Of a stretch of 64,000 nt of DNA, positions 53,901 to 64,000 are shown in pieces. A program made the translations under genes and the position numbers. Source of the DNA: Hemerocallis citrina (lineage: Eukaryota > Streptophyta > Magnoliopsida > Asparagales > Asphodelaceae); assembly GCA_017893485.1 (NCBI GenBank), contig JACEHZ010000588.1:310001-374000 (forward strand). Direction: 5' to 3'. Within the stretch, counting starts at the first letter, position 1. The number at the start of each line of letters is the position of its first letter. The notes beneath the pieces were generated by a model. The model was not told where the DNA came from. It was given only the letters and a program-made list of their open reading frames with translations, and searched no databases.

Positions 53901-56900
53901 CTCCCTCACTTCCTGTTCAACTCCTAAAATGTTTAGGAAGCCCTTCAGCTCCCTGGTTCGACAGTAGTCATAAAGGAAGAGTTGCATGCTCTTCAGCACA
54001 ATCAGACCTGGAAGCTGGTTAGTCTTCCTTCTGGTTGCACGGTCGTGGGTTGTCGGTGAGTGTTCACAGTGAAACACAATCTAGATGGCACGATTGCCTC
54101 AAAGCTTAATTAGTTGCTAAAGGTTTTTCCCAAGTGCATGGTGTTTGGTTATGCCAAGACCTTCTCTCATGTTGCCAAACTCACTTTGGTTCGGTCCTCA
54201 TCTTTCTTGGAATTCAATCGGTCATGGCTGCTTCATCAATTGGATATCAAGAATGTCTTTCTAAATGGTGATCTCCGCAAGACAATTTATATACGACAAC
54301 CACCTGATTTGAGCGACATGGGAGAATCTTGTGTGTTCACTCAAAAAGTTCTTGTATGAGCTTAGGCAGTCACCCCGTGCTTAATTTAAGAAGTTTGGGA
54401 AGTTGTTTGCTCATTTGGGTTCTCTCACAGTATGGTTGATCACTCTCTTTTCACCAAGAAAGGACCCAACGGGATCATGATTCTTTTAGTATGTGGATAA
54501 CATCATCATTACAGGTAGTGACGCTCAAGGTATTGCTGATATTAAGCAACATCTATCCCAGGTCTTCCAAACGAAGGATCTTGGCCCTCTTCGCTATTTC
54601 TTGGGTATTGAGGTTTGTTTGATCCAAGGATAATATCTTCCTTTCACAACGAAACTATATTATGGATATTCTTACTGGGACATGAATATTACGGTGTCGA
54701 CCTAATGACGCCTATGGATCTCAATATCAGGCTATTTGCGTTCATATGTGATCCTATTCTACTTGATCCCAATAGATATCGACGGTTAGTAGGGCAACAC
54801 ATCTACCTCTTCGTTACCCGACGACCTAACACATCATATGCAATAAGCTAGCTCTGTAAGGTAGTTTACGCAAGTTCTTGTAGTTACTATTGGAAAGCAA
54901 TTCTTCATAAACTTAAGATTTGTCAAGAAGGCTTTCGAACAAGGTCTAATTTTTAGACCTGAAAATTCTCACTTTGCAGGGCTTCTCAGATGTTGATTGG
55001 GTTGGATCAGTATATGATAGGAAACTACTAGTGGCTATTGTGTTCTCTTCGGCGGCAGTCTAGTTGCGTGGAAGAACAAGAAACAGCTAGTTGTTGCTCG
55101 TTCTAGTGATGAAACAGACTACCGAGTTTTGGGACATCTTGTATCAGAGATTCTCTGGCATCGTTCTCTTCTTCGTGATTTGGGTATTCACCATGCCTCT
55201 CCAACTTTTGTACGTTGTGATAATCCAGCTGACATTCATAGTTTAGAAAATCCGGTGTTTCATGAATGAGTGGGAGAAGAAGTCATGCCTTTCACATATG
55301 TTCGTTGAGCAGAACAATTAGTCGACATCCTCATCAAAGCTTTGCCACCCAGACTTTTCCAAAGTTTCCTTGACAAGCTTGGCTACGCTCCAGCTTGAGG
55401 GAGAGTGTCAGAGTTTAGCCCAACTATTGAGATTGGTTTTAGTCCCACATTGGATAGATATTAAGTTTTAACATAATTCATATCTATATATATCCAACAG
55501 TGTACTACTTATTTTCTATCAATGACGTGTGTTTCCTTTCTCTAATACCGTGAAATTAACAATAATTATTTACAGAAATTTTCTGGCAGAATATTTGTAT
55601 ACGTATTAATTTGTTCTTGCACTGATTTTCATACTGAAATTTCAAGCTTGGCCATTTGCCCAAAACATGAAAGAGGAAACCAATGAGGTTGATGCAATGC
55701 AAAAGACCTAAGGAGGCCAGGTTATCAAACTATGAAAGCACTGAATCAATAAGTAATACATGATAACATAGGGTATCAAAATTCAGAATTTTCAAATCCC
55801 CCCCTCTGAGAAGGAAAGAGATTAGCTAGAGTTGTATTAATGCTGAACTAGCCATTGAACTAGCCATCAGGATCAGAAGACAATGGTCAGGAGAGGAACA
55901 TTGCAAAAACATGAAAGCTGGGTGGCACAAAGTTACTACAAGCAATAGTGATGACTGAAAAAAAAAATTTGTCAAATTTATACTGAAACTGGAGTCCCTC
56001 TCCGGTTCTCAATCTGTTTCAGATCAACTAATCACTAATACATAGATATTCCTCCAATCTCATCTTTTACGCAGCCAATCTTTCCACTCTTACCTTTAAA
56101 GGTTCACTCACCACGCACCAGAATATGTACCGCAGGTTTGATCATACATGGCATACATCGAGTCATTAACAATCAACTACTACATACGAAGGATTTTGCG
56201 AGTGCAATCAATGAGATCTTACCATTGCAACTCAAGCACTATATCTTACTAGTAATTTACACGTGCAATGCACGTCTTAATAAATATATATATATTTTAA
56301 AGTAAAAACTTCAGCGTACGATGGCCTTGAACCTGAGACCTCGTTTATATTAGGTATGCATGAGTTTGTTTGTCTACAAATGTTTGTATTTGTTGAATTT
56401 AGTTTGGATGTGTATTACACGTGTTTGTTTGGTTACAAATCCCAACTCTCCCATTAAAACAGTAGAGATCTAACGCAAACATGGAAAATTTTAAGTGTGT
56501 CCATATGAGTTGACCAATTTAGCAGTATCATGCAATGAGTATGAGGAATCCAGAAATATTTAGAGTGCCAGCTCAGAATGCAGATGAACATATTGTTGAT
56601 CAATAAAAGGTTTAAAGGGATATTAATAAAACATGATTACGATCAAGAAGATGAACATATTTTATAAAGCTCGTAATAGGAAACAACTGTAGATTTTGAA
56701 AAACAGACACAAACCTTCAAAGCAGAGAATATAAAGGGAGGTACAGTATAAGAGAGTCGTTTACGTCCACCAAGAAGAATATGCTTCCTCACAATACATA
56801 TAATCTGTAAAGCAATGCATAAGAAGAATTACCATATGACCTTCAATTTTAATTGCACAGCTCATAAAACCAAATTGGTACCGTAACAAGTAACTAAAAT

Positions 56901-57555
56901 ACTAAAGTACTTCAGTGAGAATTAGTATGAAAGTGGGAGCCAAAAGACTAGTTTTGCATGTCGACCAATCCAAATAGTAAAGACACAACAACAAATCAAA
57001 TGTCGGTTGTGCATTTCAGCCAATATAATCTACATATGCAGGAAGCCGCATTATCTGGATCATGTAATCCATTTCCATCTGATGGAGAACAATTATCCAT
57101 GATTTTCAGCTTTCTGTGGAGAATGTTAGAAATGTACAAGATAGTCTAGGGACGAATTGTGCTTATCTTTTAATTACTCAATCATGACGATGGTTATCTA
57201 TTTATACCTCTGGACGATGGTTATCTATTTATACCTCTAAAGCACGGATACTTCACAGAGGGTGTCGTCCCCGTTATCCTATACGTATCCGATACTCGTG
57301 TCCCCGTATCCTGTACATCCCCGTATCCTGCATTTTTTTATTATCCAACTATTTTATACAGCTAAAACTTGTCACACTATTTAATTTGTCTACTTAAGTT
57401 ATATTGTTTATGAACTTGCTTTGTTTAGTTATGTTATTGCTTAAGATTATGAACAATTATTGTAGCCTTTATGAATTATCTTATTTATGTTTAATGAAAG
57501 ATATTTAACATTTCCTTATTAAGAAGAGATATTATTTAGTTATGTGTAATTATTC

Positions 57556-57587
<32 letters not shown>

Positions 57588-59705
57588 CAGCTGTATCCCG
57601 GCCTTATCCCGTATCCTACTTTTTTGAAAATTGTCGTATCACCCGTACTTGTGTCCCCATACGTGTATCGCCGTACCCGTATCGGTGCTTCATAGATTTA
57701 TACTTGATCTAGTAATTAAGGAAAGTGATCTTCAATAGTCATATCAACTATATTTGCTTAGCCTGGAAATTTTCTTTTGGAAGTAGTTTAACCATGTCTT
57801 GGGTATGAACAGTGTCATAAAGGCAGTTTATTTAACTTTTGAGACATGAATAAAATTAGAGGTCATTGAGATTTGAAATGCCTCTGAATATTTGACTACA
57901 TCCCAAACCCTAAATTCATTTCTTCTTGGATTTGTACCCCTTTGTTCCTTCCCTTTCCTTCACAAATTTGTTACAATCCAAAAACTGTCCTTCAATATTT
58001 TCTTTCTAGCAGCCAGACATTCTATATTCACAATGCAAATATGTCTAGAAGATTTAAATATCAAATAAAAATAATTACGTAGTTCATTACCTTCAGCATC
58101 TCTTCAGGATCATCATTATACAACATGTGAATGAGACGTGCAACAGAATTCTGCTCTTCCTTGAAGTCTTCTTCATCAATCTAAAACCAAAAAAAGTCAA
58201 CGGACCTTTATACAAGGAAGGAGGCTATAAGCAACAAAACAAAATCAAAAAACACAGACTGGAAGCTAATAAATGTCAGTTCCGGAAGTTGGCGTTAATT
58301 TAGCCATATAAAGTGGAATACTCGTCATAAAAATTTGACCAGTAGCTAGATAACGATAACATAAGCTTTAGCATGTGCACCTCATCATCTGGAGTCCCAT
58401 CAATGTCCTTTATAAGCCCTTTAAGTAATTCAAATAAAGCATCCACCTGGAACAACAGAAAAGCCTTATAATTTGGTAGAAGAACTATAAAAAAAATCAA
58501 AACGAAGGAAACTGCCTACATTGTCAGCAGTGGAAATGCAGGTATTGTTCTTCATGATACTCTGAATAATGACAACTGACATGACTTTATTTGTAGCAGT
58601 ATCAAGGTGATTCATGACTTTAAGATAGTTAGAAAGATTCAATGCAGTGACAATGTCATTATACTTCTCCAAGGGAGCACTCAAGAGTGCAACAATTTGC
58701 TTAGTAGCTCTGCTGTCTTCAAGTTTTCCTTTGCCTGAAAGTTTCTTAACACATGCCCCCTGCAAACAAAATAGCACATATGAAATGTATCAGAAAGGGG
58801 CTTGAACTTAACATAGGTTATGTTATATTTCATCAAATTCATCATGCAAATTGCCAATTAAAGAATTTTCTCATATAACTTAGGTACAAGATAGTTAACT
58901 TATAAATAATAAAAAGAAATGGATGCCAAACTTCTTTTCAAAATGTCATTCATATGAGCAAATATTCTTAACAAAAGGCCATTACCTTTGAAAATTATAT
59001 AATAAAATCCTTTTCAGACATTGAACTGGAAAAACCTGCACACGATAGACAAAAAAGTGACTCACGTGAAATGAACATACCAGTATTTGATCCACATAAT
59101 CAAGACGATCAGGATGAACACGAAGAATAAATGTAAGAAGCGACGCATATAAAGTAATTGCTCCAACATCAGGCATGTCAACTTGTGTTTCAATGACCTG
59201 ACAAAAAAATTGCAAAACATCAGATACTTCAAGTCTTCAACTGACAAAGTTTAGCAACTTGCATGACAAGCATATCCACCAATGAAATTTATTTAGCATC
59301 TGGCAGGGGTTATTTTGCTTTTTTGGTGTAGATCATAAAAACGTTGCATGCAAAAGTTACAACCATAGTTGCCAAATTGAGATAAGTATCATGCATCGTA
59401 GCTATTTATGTATTCCATCGTGTATCCTAGTAAGATAATTTGTACAGTAAGCAAATTATTATAAATTATTGGGTTCATATGTTATAATTTTACAAGATTT
59501 GCCCGTGGGCACGTGCCTACGGCACGTCTTCAGAACAATACAGCATATGAAAAGCCTTGTAACAGTAAATCAACAATTATATAGCTCAAGTTTGAATAGT
59601 ATGACAATAATTAGTTGTAAATAAAAGTTCATGTTTTCATTAGTATATGTTGAAAAATAATTATAAATTGGGGTGTAAAAGTCCATGTTTCCATAAGTGT
59701 GTGTG

Positions 59706-59789
<84 letters not shown>

Positions 59790-59847
59790 ATTAAATAAAT
59801 AAAGAAGTTGTTTTGGGGGGATTTGAATTTGAGTTTTTTTTTTTTTT

Positions 59848-59888
<41 letters not shown>

Positions 59889-62800
59889 GGGAATGTGTTT
59901 TGTGAGGCTGGGTGATGAGGACATCTATTCTATTTAGTTTAGTATTTATTTCAGTACCATATTTGCTTTTGACAATTATAGCCATATGTAATCTTTCTTT
60001 TATGCATTAGAATATTTTTGAGGTTTTTAGAATATTTTGAGATTTGTATCGAGATTTGTTTTGAGCCTATATATAGGTCTTGACGTTAATGAGAAAGTAT
60101 GCCATTCTTGATTAAAAATTTATTGTGTTGAGTTTTGCTCTTCATCTCTCCTTTGTGTGATACAATTGAGATCCAAATTATTAGGGTTTGTGATAAATCC
60201 TAATAAAATTTTAGGATTTGTGATAAAATCTAAAACTACCCAAAATCCTCAAATCCACTTCAATTCTCAAACCCTAATCCCCAAATTAAAATCCTAAACC
60301 CTAATCCCCAAATCAAATTAAACCCCAAACCCCTACTCATTTTCTCTGCTTCTTCCCCTAAATCCCGACCCCGACCTCATCCCGAAACCCTAGCCTCGAC
60401 TCCGAACACCCTCGTCGCCTGCAACCCGCACCACCACTATCACCCCTCTATCCTCTCTCATCGATTTCCCTTCCCCCTCGCCTCCACTTCCCGTCGACAA
60501 CCCTCATCGACTTCCTCCATCATCGCCATCACCGATATCGATTCCGTCGAATGCTCCATCCCGCATCCCCGTCGATCTCCTCCCTCACCCCGCTGTCGAC
60601 CTCTTCCCCTCACCGTGAGCCGACCCCGCGCCGCCATTTGTGACCACCCCTGTGGTCGTTACCGTTGCAGACCCCCACCGCTGTCATCCCTGTGCGCCAG
60701 CCGCTGTGCCCACTGGCTCTCCGACAGACCAGTCCGCCTTTAGTCGTCATCAGCAAGCCAAGCCGCAAGCTTCTTGGCTGCCGCTCTTACTGTGGCGCTG
60801 ATTGCTGTGTTCAGCGTTGCTGTCAACCCGTGATCTAACGCTGGTTTCTTCGAACCCCGGTATACTCTTTCCATTTGTCCAATATTTGTGTTATACTGCT
60901 TTACCATCTCTACTATATTATCTAGTTTAACTGTCGACCACAAATATCGAGATTGAGTGTTCCACTTGCCTAATTAGAGTACGAATCAATACTGAACCTT
61001 TTACTTGCTAAGAGCGCTTAGGGATTTAATCATTGATTGTTAGAACTGAATTATTAATTAGGCTTGTTAAACTTAATTCAATTCTTGAAAATCCATCAAA
61101 CCGATTAATTATTTAAAATTCTAACTTTGATCTGCATTACATGTTGGTAAAATTAATCTTTTAAGATTCTTGGAAATTCTCTATTTAGGGTTAGTTTTAC
61201 ATCACTGGGACTTTAATTTTGGGGGATTGAAGGAGAGCCACTTGATAGCTTTCTTTGTATTTTATTATATTGATAATATACCTTTCAAATTGTAAGATAT
61301 GGGGTGTATCGTAAGATTTTGACAACTATGGTTTAAGATGCTTGGTTCTGGGCACGTCTTAAAGAAATGCAAAGTAATCTATCAATTGTAATGAAATGTG
61401 GTACAAGAAATTTTGGCTCTGTTAGAGAAAATCAGAATATAAATTTTAATTATATAAGCTCCCACTGAAAAGTCTAAGAAATGGATATAAAAAAAATTTT
61501 ACCCGCAGATTATTTAGATCTATACAGATGTTTATACAGATATAAAAGGGAACGATACACCAAGAGAATACACTAAACTTGTAAATGATACTGTACGCAA
61601 ATGCATTGCACTATCCCAATATTCTGAATTTGCATAATTTAATCATGATCTACCTTTCCAATAGCACTCCTGAATTTAGAAAAAGCTTCAACTTGCAAGA
61701 ACTCTGGTAAAACCTGCAGCATTCACACGAAGTCGGTAAATTTCTGAAACTTACCATTAAAAAGAGCATATTATTATTAAACACTCACTTCTGTACTTGA
61801 GGCAGCATAATTTGATAATCTATCCATAAGCTGGGAGAGAACTGTCTTGATATCGACATTAGGCTGCATGAAAAATAAATAAAGAACACTCCGAATGTAT
61901 CTCTAAAAGGCTGGCACTAGAACGTGGGATAATAAGACTACAGCTAGATTGAGCAAGAATAAAAGTGAACCGAATAGAAAGTCTGAGACCCTATGCAACA
62001 CACAGTAATTATATGTTTTATTTTGGGGGGTTTTCCACACAATTCCCCAACAAATATTGAAATCCACATTACAAATTGCTATTTCCATATAGTCCCTCCA
62101 TCAACTTCAAAAGTGATTAATTTGAGATCCAAGTGCAACATTATGAAAATTCTGGTCCACTGAACCAATTTTAGAGAAAAAATCTTAAGTATAATGATAT
62201 AGAAGAGAATAAGATCGCAATGGTAGAAAAACTAGTTTGAGAGGAGAACCTTCCTCTTGAGATTTTTTTTTCGATAATAGGTTCAACGAACCAGAATTTC
62301 CATGATGTTGCAATTGAGGCTCTGATTGATTACTTTGGAGTTGATCCAGGGAGACTAATATCGAAATAGCAACTTGAGATATAACAAGTCACAAAACTAA
62401 GTTCCATCGGATTTGATATTCTTATGACTACTTGTTGCTTGTCTAAGATGCTCTCTTCTCATAGAGATTGGTTAAGAATCTGAAGATGGCAGTATGAGCT
62501 AAAAAAAAATAATAAATAAACAAATAAATAAATTATGAGCATTATGAGCTCAGAAACAATTGCCTCATCATTTTCAAACCTTTCCGTATCCTAATTAACT
62601 GAATTTGATACATCCGTAATCAATACTAAATTTATAAACATTGAGCAAACTTCTACCACATTTTTTTCTAAATTAAATAAAAACAGTTCAGAGCTGCAAA
62701 TTTAAAGCATCATAAGCTTCTATAAGATATATTTTTTACACAAGAATCCTTTTCAGGTTAGAAGCACAGACAAAAACATGCTGACACAGACACCATGCAA

Positions 62801-63632
62801 ACCCAACACACCAACACGAGGATTATTCAGGAAAACTATATTGAAATAGCCTGTTTCACGTCGCATATGTGTGTCCATGTTCAACACGATATAGTTTCTA
62901 TATAGAAGTGTCCAAGCATCAAAAATTTTAGGTTTCATAATTGGGTCCACAACAGTCCACCATGATCTGGACAATGAAAGCCCGCAAAGCTTTCATATAC
63001 CTTTGGCAAATTTCAAGTAAATTATTAAAATGTAAATCTGCAAGAGAAGCTGCAAAAAATCTAGATTGACAAAATGAGGTACAAACGTGAACAAAGAACT
63101 GTTTCATGACCATCGGAATCATTACTATATATTTCATACAAAACAAAGTAACACTTTTTACAAAGATAAACAGGTGTGTTTTACCAACCTGAAGCTGCGG
63201 GAATGCACCTAATAATGTTTCAAGTGTCTGCAAGTGGTATTCATCAGGAAACACTTGGATTATACATTCCATCAAGTAGAACTGTGCTAGCTCATCTTTT
63301 GAGTTAACAACCTGTTGATGAAACCCTTAAGTAAACATTATGAGACATCAATGTGTGAAATTTTTTTGGAAAACACTAACCTGCTCCAACACCCTGGGAA
63401 GAACAGTTTCTTTGTACATATCGAGGTCAACACCCTCTATCTGGCTAAGTACATGTAGATTTTTTCCAACCTAAAAGTAATTAATAGATGAAAAAAGGTC
63501 AACATACAAATAGTTGAAGCATTTCTTGTTATCTATTTGGCAACAAGAATAACCATTTCAGGGAAACAACATTACAAGATCACGAAGCTCGCTCCGTTCT
63601 TTTTCCCGTTTCTCCTTTTCCCTGGCAAGTCC
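47978..63632 (-). CDS. VPS35: VPS35 retromer subunit, 3' three quarters, 17 exons
   Basis: Exons in gene order (right to left): 63632-63576, 63470-63381, 63311-63189, 61863-61789, 61713-61654, 59197-59081, 58759-58520, 58446-58381, 58180-58091, 56804-56715, 49849-49760, 49161-49093, 49012-48932, 48807-48700, 48610-48507, 48392-48279, 48188-47978 (TGA). All junctions are GT-AG and in phase, giving 593 uninterrupted codons plus the stop. Family motifs are [85 protein letters not shown] and DPAADAFFA near the end. VPS35 is the alpha-solenoid core of the retromer cargo-recognition complex with VPS26 and VPS29, which returns vacuolar sorting receptors from late endosomes. Roughly the first 200 residues are encoded right of the window. 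Several introns are swollen by transposons, but no exon is hit. Which paralogue (A, B or C type) cannot be told. Confidence 0.96.
49345..49515 (-). mobile_element. Truncated Helitron in a VPS35 intron
   Basis: On the minus strand it starts at 49515 with TCTATATAATAAAACAC after an A, then GGTCCAGATCTAATCTCACA. It runs about 170 bases to the AATTAAATAAATAAA stretch that, in complete copies, precedes the TA microsatellite. The 3' half is missing. Confidence 0.75.
49850..50337. other. VPS35 intron sequence, left of the copia insertion
   Basis: AT-rich intron DNA with no recognised element. It continues at 55567-56248 on the other side of the insertion, where also nothing specific is seen. Confidence 0.6.
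50343..50498 (+). repeat. 5' LTR of the old copia element
   Basis: 156 bp, TGTTAGAG...AAATTAACA. It contains a short TATATATCC stretch. Confidence 0.9.
52640..52876 (+). pseudogene. LINE (L1-type) reverse transcriptase fragment inside the old copia element
   Basis: The reading [20 protein letters not shown], then a K-V-A-R-E-R-T-K-like stretch, a stop, and [13 protein letters not shown] corresponds to the start of the plant L1-type RT domain, not to copia RT. Copia-like sequence resumes at about 52880 ([19 protein letters not shown]). Neither a poly-A tail nor a target duplication could be located, so the limits are approximate. Confidence 0.65.
55406..55561 (+). repeat. 3' LTR of the old copia element
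   Basis: 156 bp, preceded by the polypurine tract CTTGAGGGAGAG. The many differences from the 5' LTR indicate great age. Confidence 0.9.
56249..56468 (-). mobile_element. Complete short Helitron, 220 bp, in a VPS35 intron
   Basis: On the minus strand it starts at 56468 with TCTCTACTGTTTTAATGGGAG after an A. It ends with a hairpin (ACGTGCATTGCACGT), GTAAATTA and CTAG at 56252-56249 before a T. It belongs to the same family as the 38.9-40.9 kb chain. Confidence 0.8.
56805..57235. other. VPS35 intron sequence with a 30-bp tandem duplication
   Basis: Nothing coding is seen. GACGATGGTTATCTATTTATACCTCT occurs twice in tandem at about 57186-57237, just before the MITE. Confidence 0.6.
57236..57696. 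mobile_element. hAT-like MITE, 461 bp, in a VPS35 intron
   Basis: Imperfect inverted ends TCTAAAGCACGGATAC and the complement of TCTATGAAGCACCGATAC. Subterminal GTATCC/CGTATCC motifs repeat in both halves. The flanks TTTATACC (57228-57235) and TTTATACT (57697-57704) form an 8-bp duplication with one mismatch, the length typical of hAT. A TA microsatellite lies at 57564-57586. Confidence 0.7.
57697..58090. other. VPS35 intron sequence
   Basis: No element recognised. Confidence 0.6.
59696..59887. repeat. Compound simple-sequence run inside the Helitron
   Basis: (GT)n, a long (AT)n, (AG)n, then after 40 bases a T-run of about 23 and a G-run of about 30. The equivalent positions in other copies hold only the TA part and short runs, so this copy has expanded. 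Proline- and lysine-rich open frames here are artefacts of the runs; assembly errors are likely. Confidence 0.85.
59913..61204 (+). mobile_element. Solo LTR, 1.29 kb, nested in the Helitron
   Basis: Starts TGATGAGGACATC and ends TTTTACATCA, with inverted ends TGATG/CATCA. The 5-bp duplication CTGGG is at 59908-59912 and 61205-61209. A TATA box (CCTATATATAGG, about 60066) is followed by a transcript-like region and a GC/CT-rich stretch (60240-60960). There is no gag-pol. The strand is inferred from the TATA box. Confidence 0.8.
61864..63188. other. VPS35 intron of 1.3 kb, no element recognised
   Basis: AT-rich, no terminal repeats or reading frames that I can support. Confidence 0.6.
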
Positions 63633-64000
63633 CTGCAGAGCAGAAAGCCGGATTCAATACCTCAACTCAATACCTAACAGTATCAATAATTCAAATCACT
63701 AATCTACCTGCATGACCAAAGTTGTTAATAAGCTACAGAGCACGCATTTTATGAAGTTTATACATGTTTTAGAATCTGTTTAGTATTGTTGTGAACAAAA
63801 AATGTTTAGGTGATGTGAAGAAAAAGTATTCTGAGTTGAGAAATTTTCGGAGGCAAAGCCCTAAAGCTTAAGCATCTGCTCAGGGGTGGTGGGAAAAGGG
63901 GGAAATCCTAGTACAGGAAATTTGCTTTTAGGCCAATCCACTTCTACTTATTTTTAACGAACACTTATTCTAAACCTTAAAGTGCTTTTAAGCCAAAGGG
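63633..64000. other. VPS35 intron sequence to the window edge
   Basis: No exon was recognised between 63633 and 64000. The next upstream VPS35 exon must lie beyond the window. Confidence 0.6.

Larger units (their letters stand above)
50343..55561 (+). mobile_element. Old Ty1/copia element with 156-bp LTRs in a VPS35 intron
   Basis: The LTRs, 50343-50498 (TGTTAGAG...TTAACA) and 55406-55561 (TGTCAGAG...TTAACA), are flanked by the 5-bp duplication ATAAT (50338-50342 and 55562-55566). TGGTATCATAGC right after the 5' LTR is a near-match to the Met-tRNA primer site. The LTRs differ at more than 10% of positions by eye. The interior is littered with stops and frameshifts. Fragments are still readable: integrase ([15 protein letters not shown] near 53200), RT ([14 protein letters not shown] near 54235; [14 protein letters not shown] near 54493), RNase H (SDVDWVGS near 54988). 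It is antisense to VPS35 and inactive. Confidence 0.9.
59493..61273 (-). mobile_element. Helitron in a VPS35 intron, carrying a solo LTR
   Basis: On the minus strand it starts at 61273 with TCAATATAATAAAATAC after an A. It ends at 59493 with the hairpin ACGTGCCGTAGGCACGT, CCCACGGGCAAAT and CTTG before a T. Without the nested LTR (59913-61204) it is about 485 bp and collinear with the copy at 39963-40333. CTTG replaces the usual CTAG. Confidence 0.82.

Noticed and set aside
59715..59985. Proline/lysine-rich open frames
   Set aside because: They are produced by G-, T-, AG- and AT-runs in the Helitron; not coding.

Overview
The window is TE-rich nuclear DNA from an angiosperm. It has GT-AG introns, AT-rich spacers, Mutator-like (MULE), Helitron, hAT-like, Ty1/copia, solo-LTR and poly-A retroposon insertions, and one intact host gene, the retromer subunit VPS35. 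There is no sign of bacterial or organellar organisation. TTAGGG-like blocks inside one element are not enough to place the species.

Left part (1-28.7 kb): Mutator-like DNA. Bases 1-253 are the end of one copy of a MULE family called MULE-A here. A 5.3-kb long-TIR element, MULE-B (278-5619), sits in a TA microsatellite. A 337-bp fold-back MITE follows, then a complete-looking 22.7-kb MULE-A (5979-28684). MULE-A has TIRs of about 2.5-3 kb made of palindromic subterminal repeats. It carries a FAR1/MULE transposase gene (8544-10881, plus strand) and, facing it, a plant-mobile-domain (PMD) gene (23339-25588, minus strand). Both are nearly intact but broken: the transposase by a frameshift and a nonsense codon, the PMD gene by one tryptophan-to-stop change. 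The 12 kb between them hold no intact gene. They contain palindromes built on AACCCGTT/AACGGGTT, four 320-bp fold-back repeats, TTAGGG-like blocks, ACATGTAG arrays and a truncated Helitron carrying a captured VHS-domain exon.

Middle (28.7-47.3 kb): a 9.9-kb Sirevirus-like Ty1/copia element (28857-38744) with nearly identical 1.39-kb LTRs, gag, a damaged pol and an extra downstream ORF. It is flanked by ATATA target duplications inside a TA tract. It carries about 40 copies of a CAGTCGACTG palindrome and a run of stem-loops with a constant GGTTG loop in its LTR leader. Next come a chain of short Helitrons (38.9-40.9 kb) with a nested hAT-like MITE, a 379-bp MULE-type MITE with a perfect 9-bp TSD, and a poly-A retroposon (41871-47254, 16-bp TSD) split by a 3.4-kb solo LTR (TSD GGCCG).

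Right part (48-64 kb): the 3' three quarters of VPS35 on the minus strand, 17 exons, all in frame, with the 5' exons beyond the right edge. Its introns hold an old 5.2-kb copia element with 156-bp LTRs (TSD ATAAT) containing a LINE reverse-transcriptase fragment, three Helitrons, a hAT-like MITE and a 1.3-kb solo LTR nested inside a Helitron. VPS35 is the only gene here that looks functional for the host; nearly everything else is mobile DNA in up to three levels of nesting.
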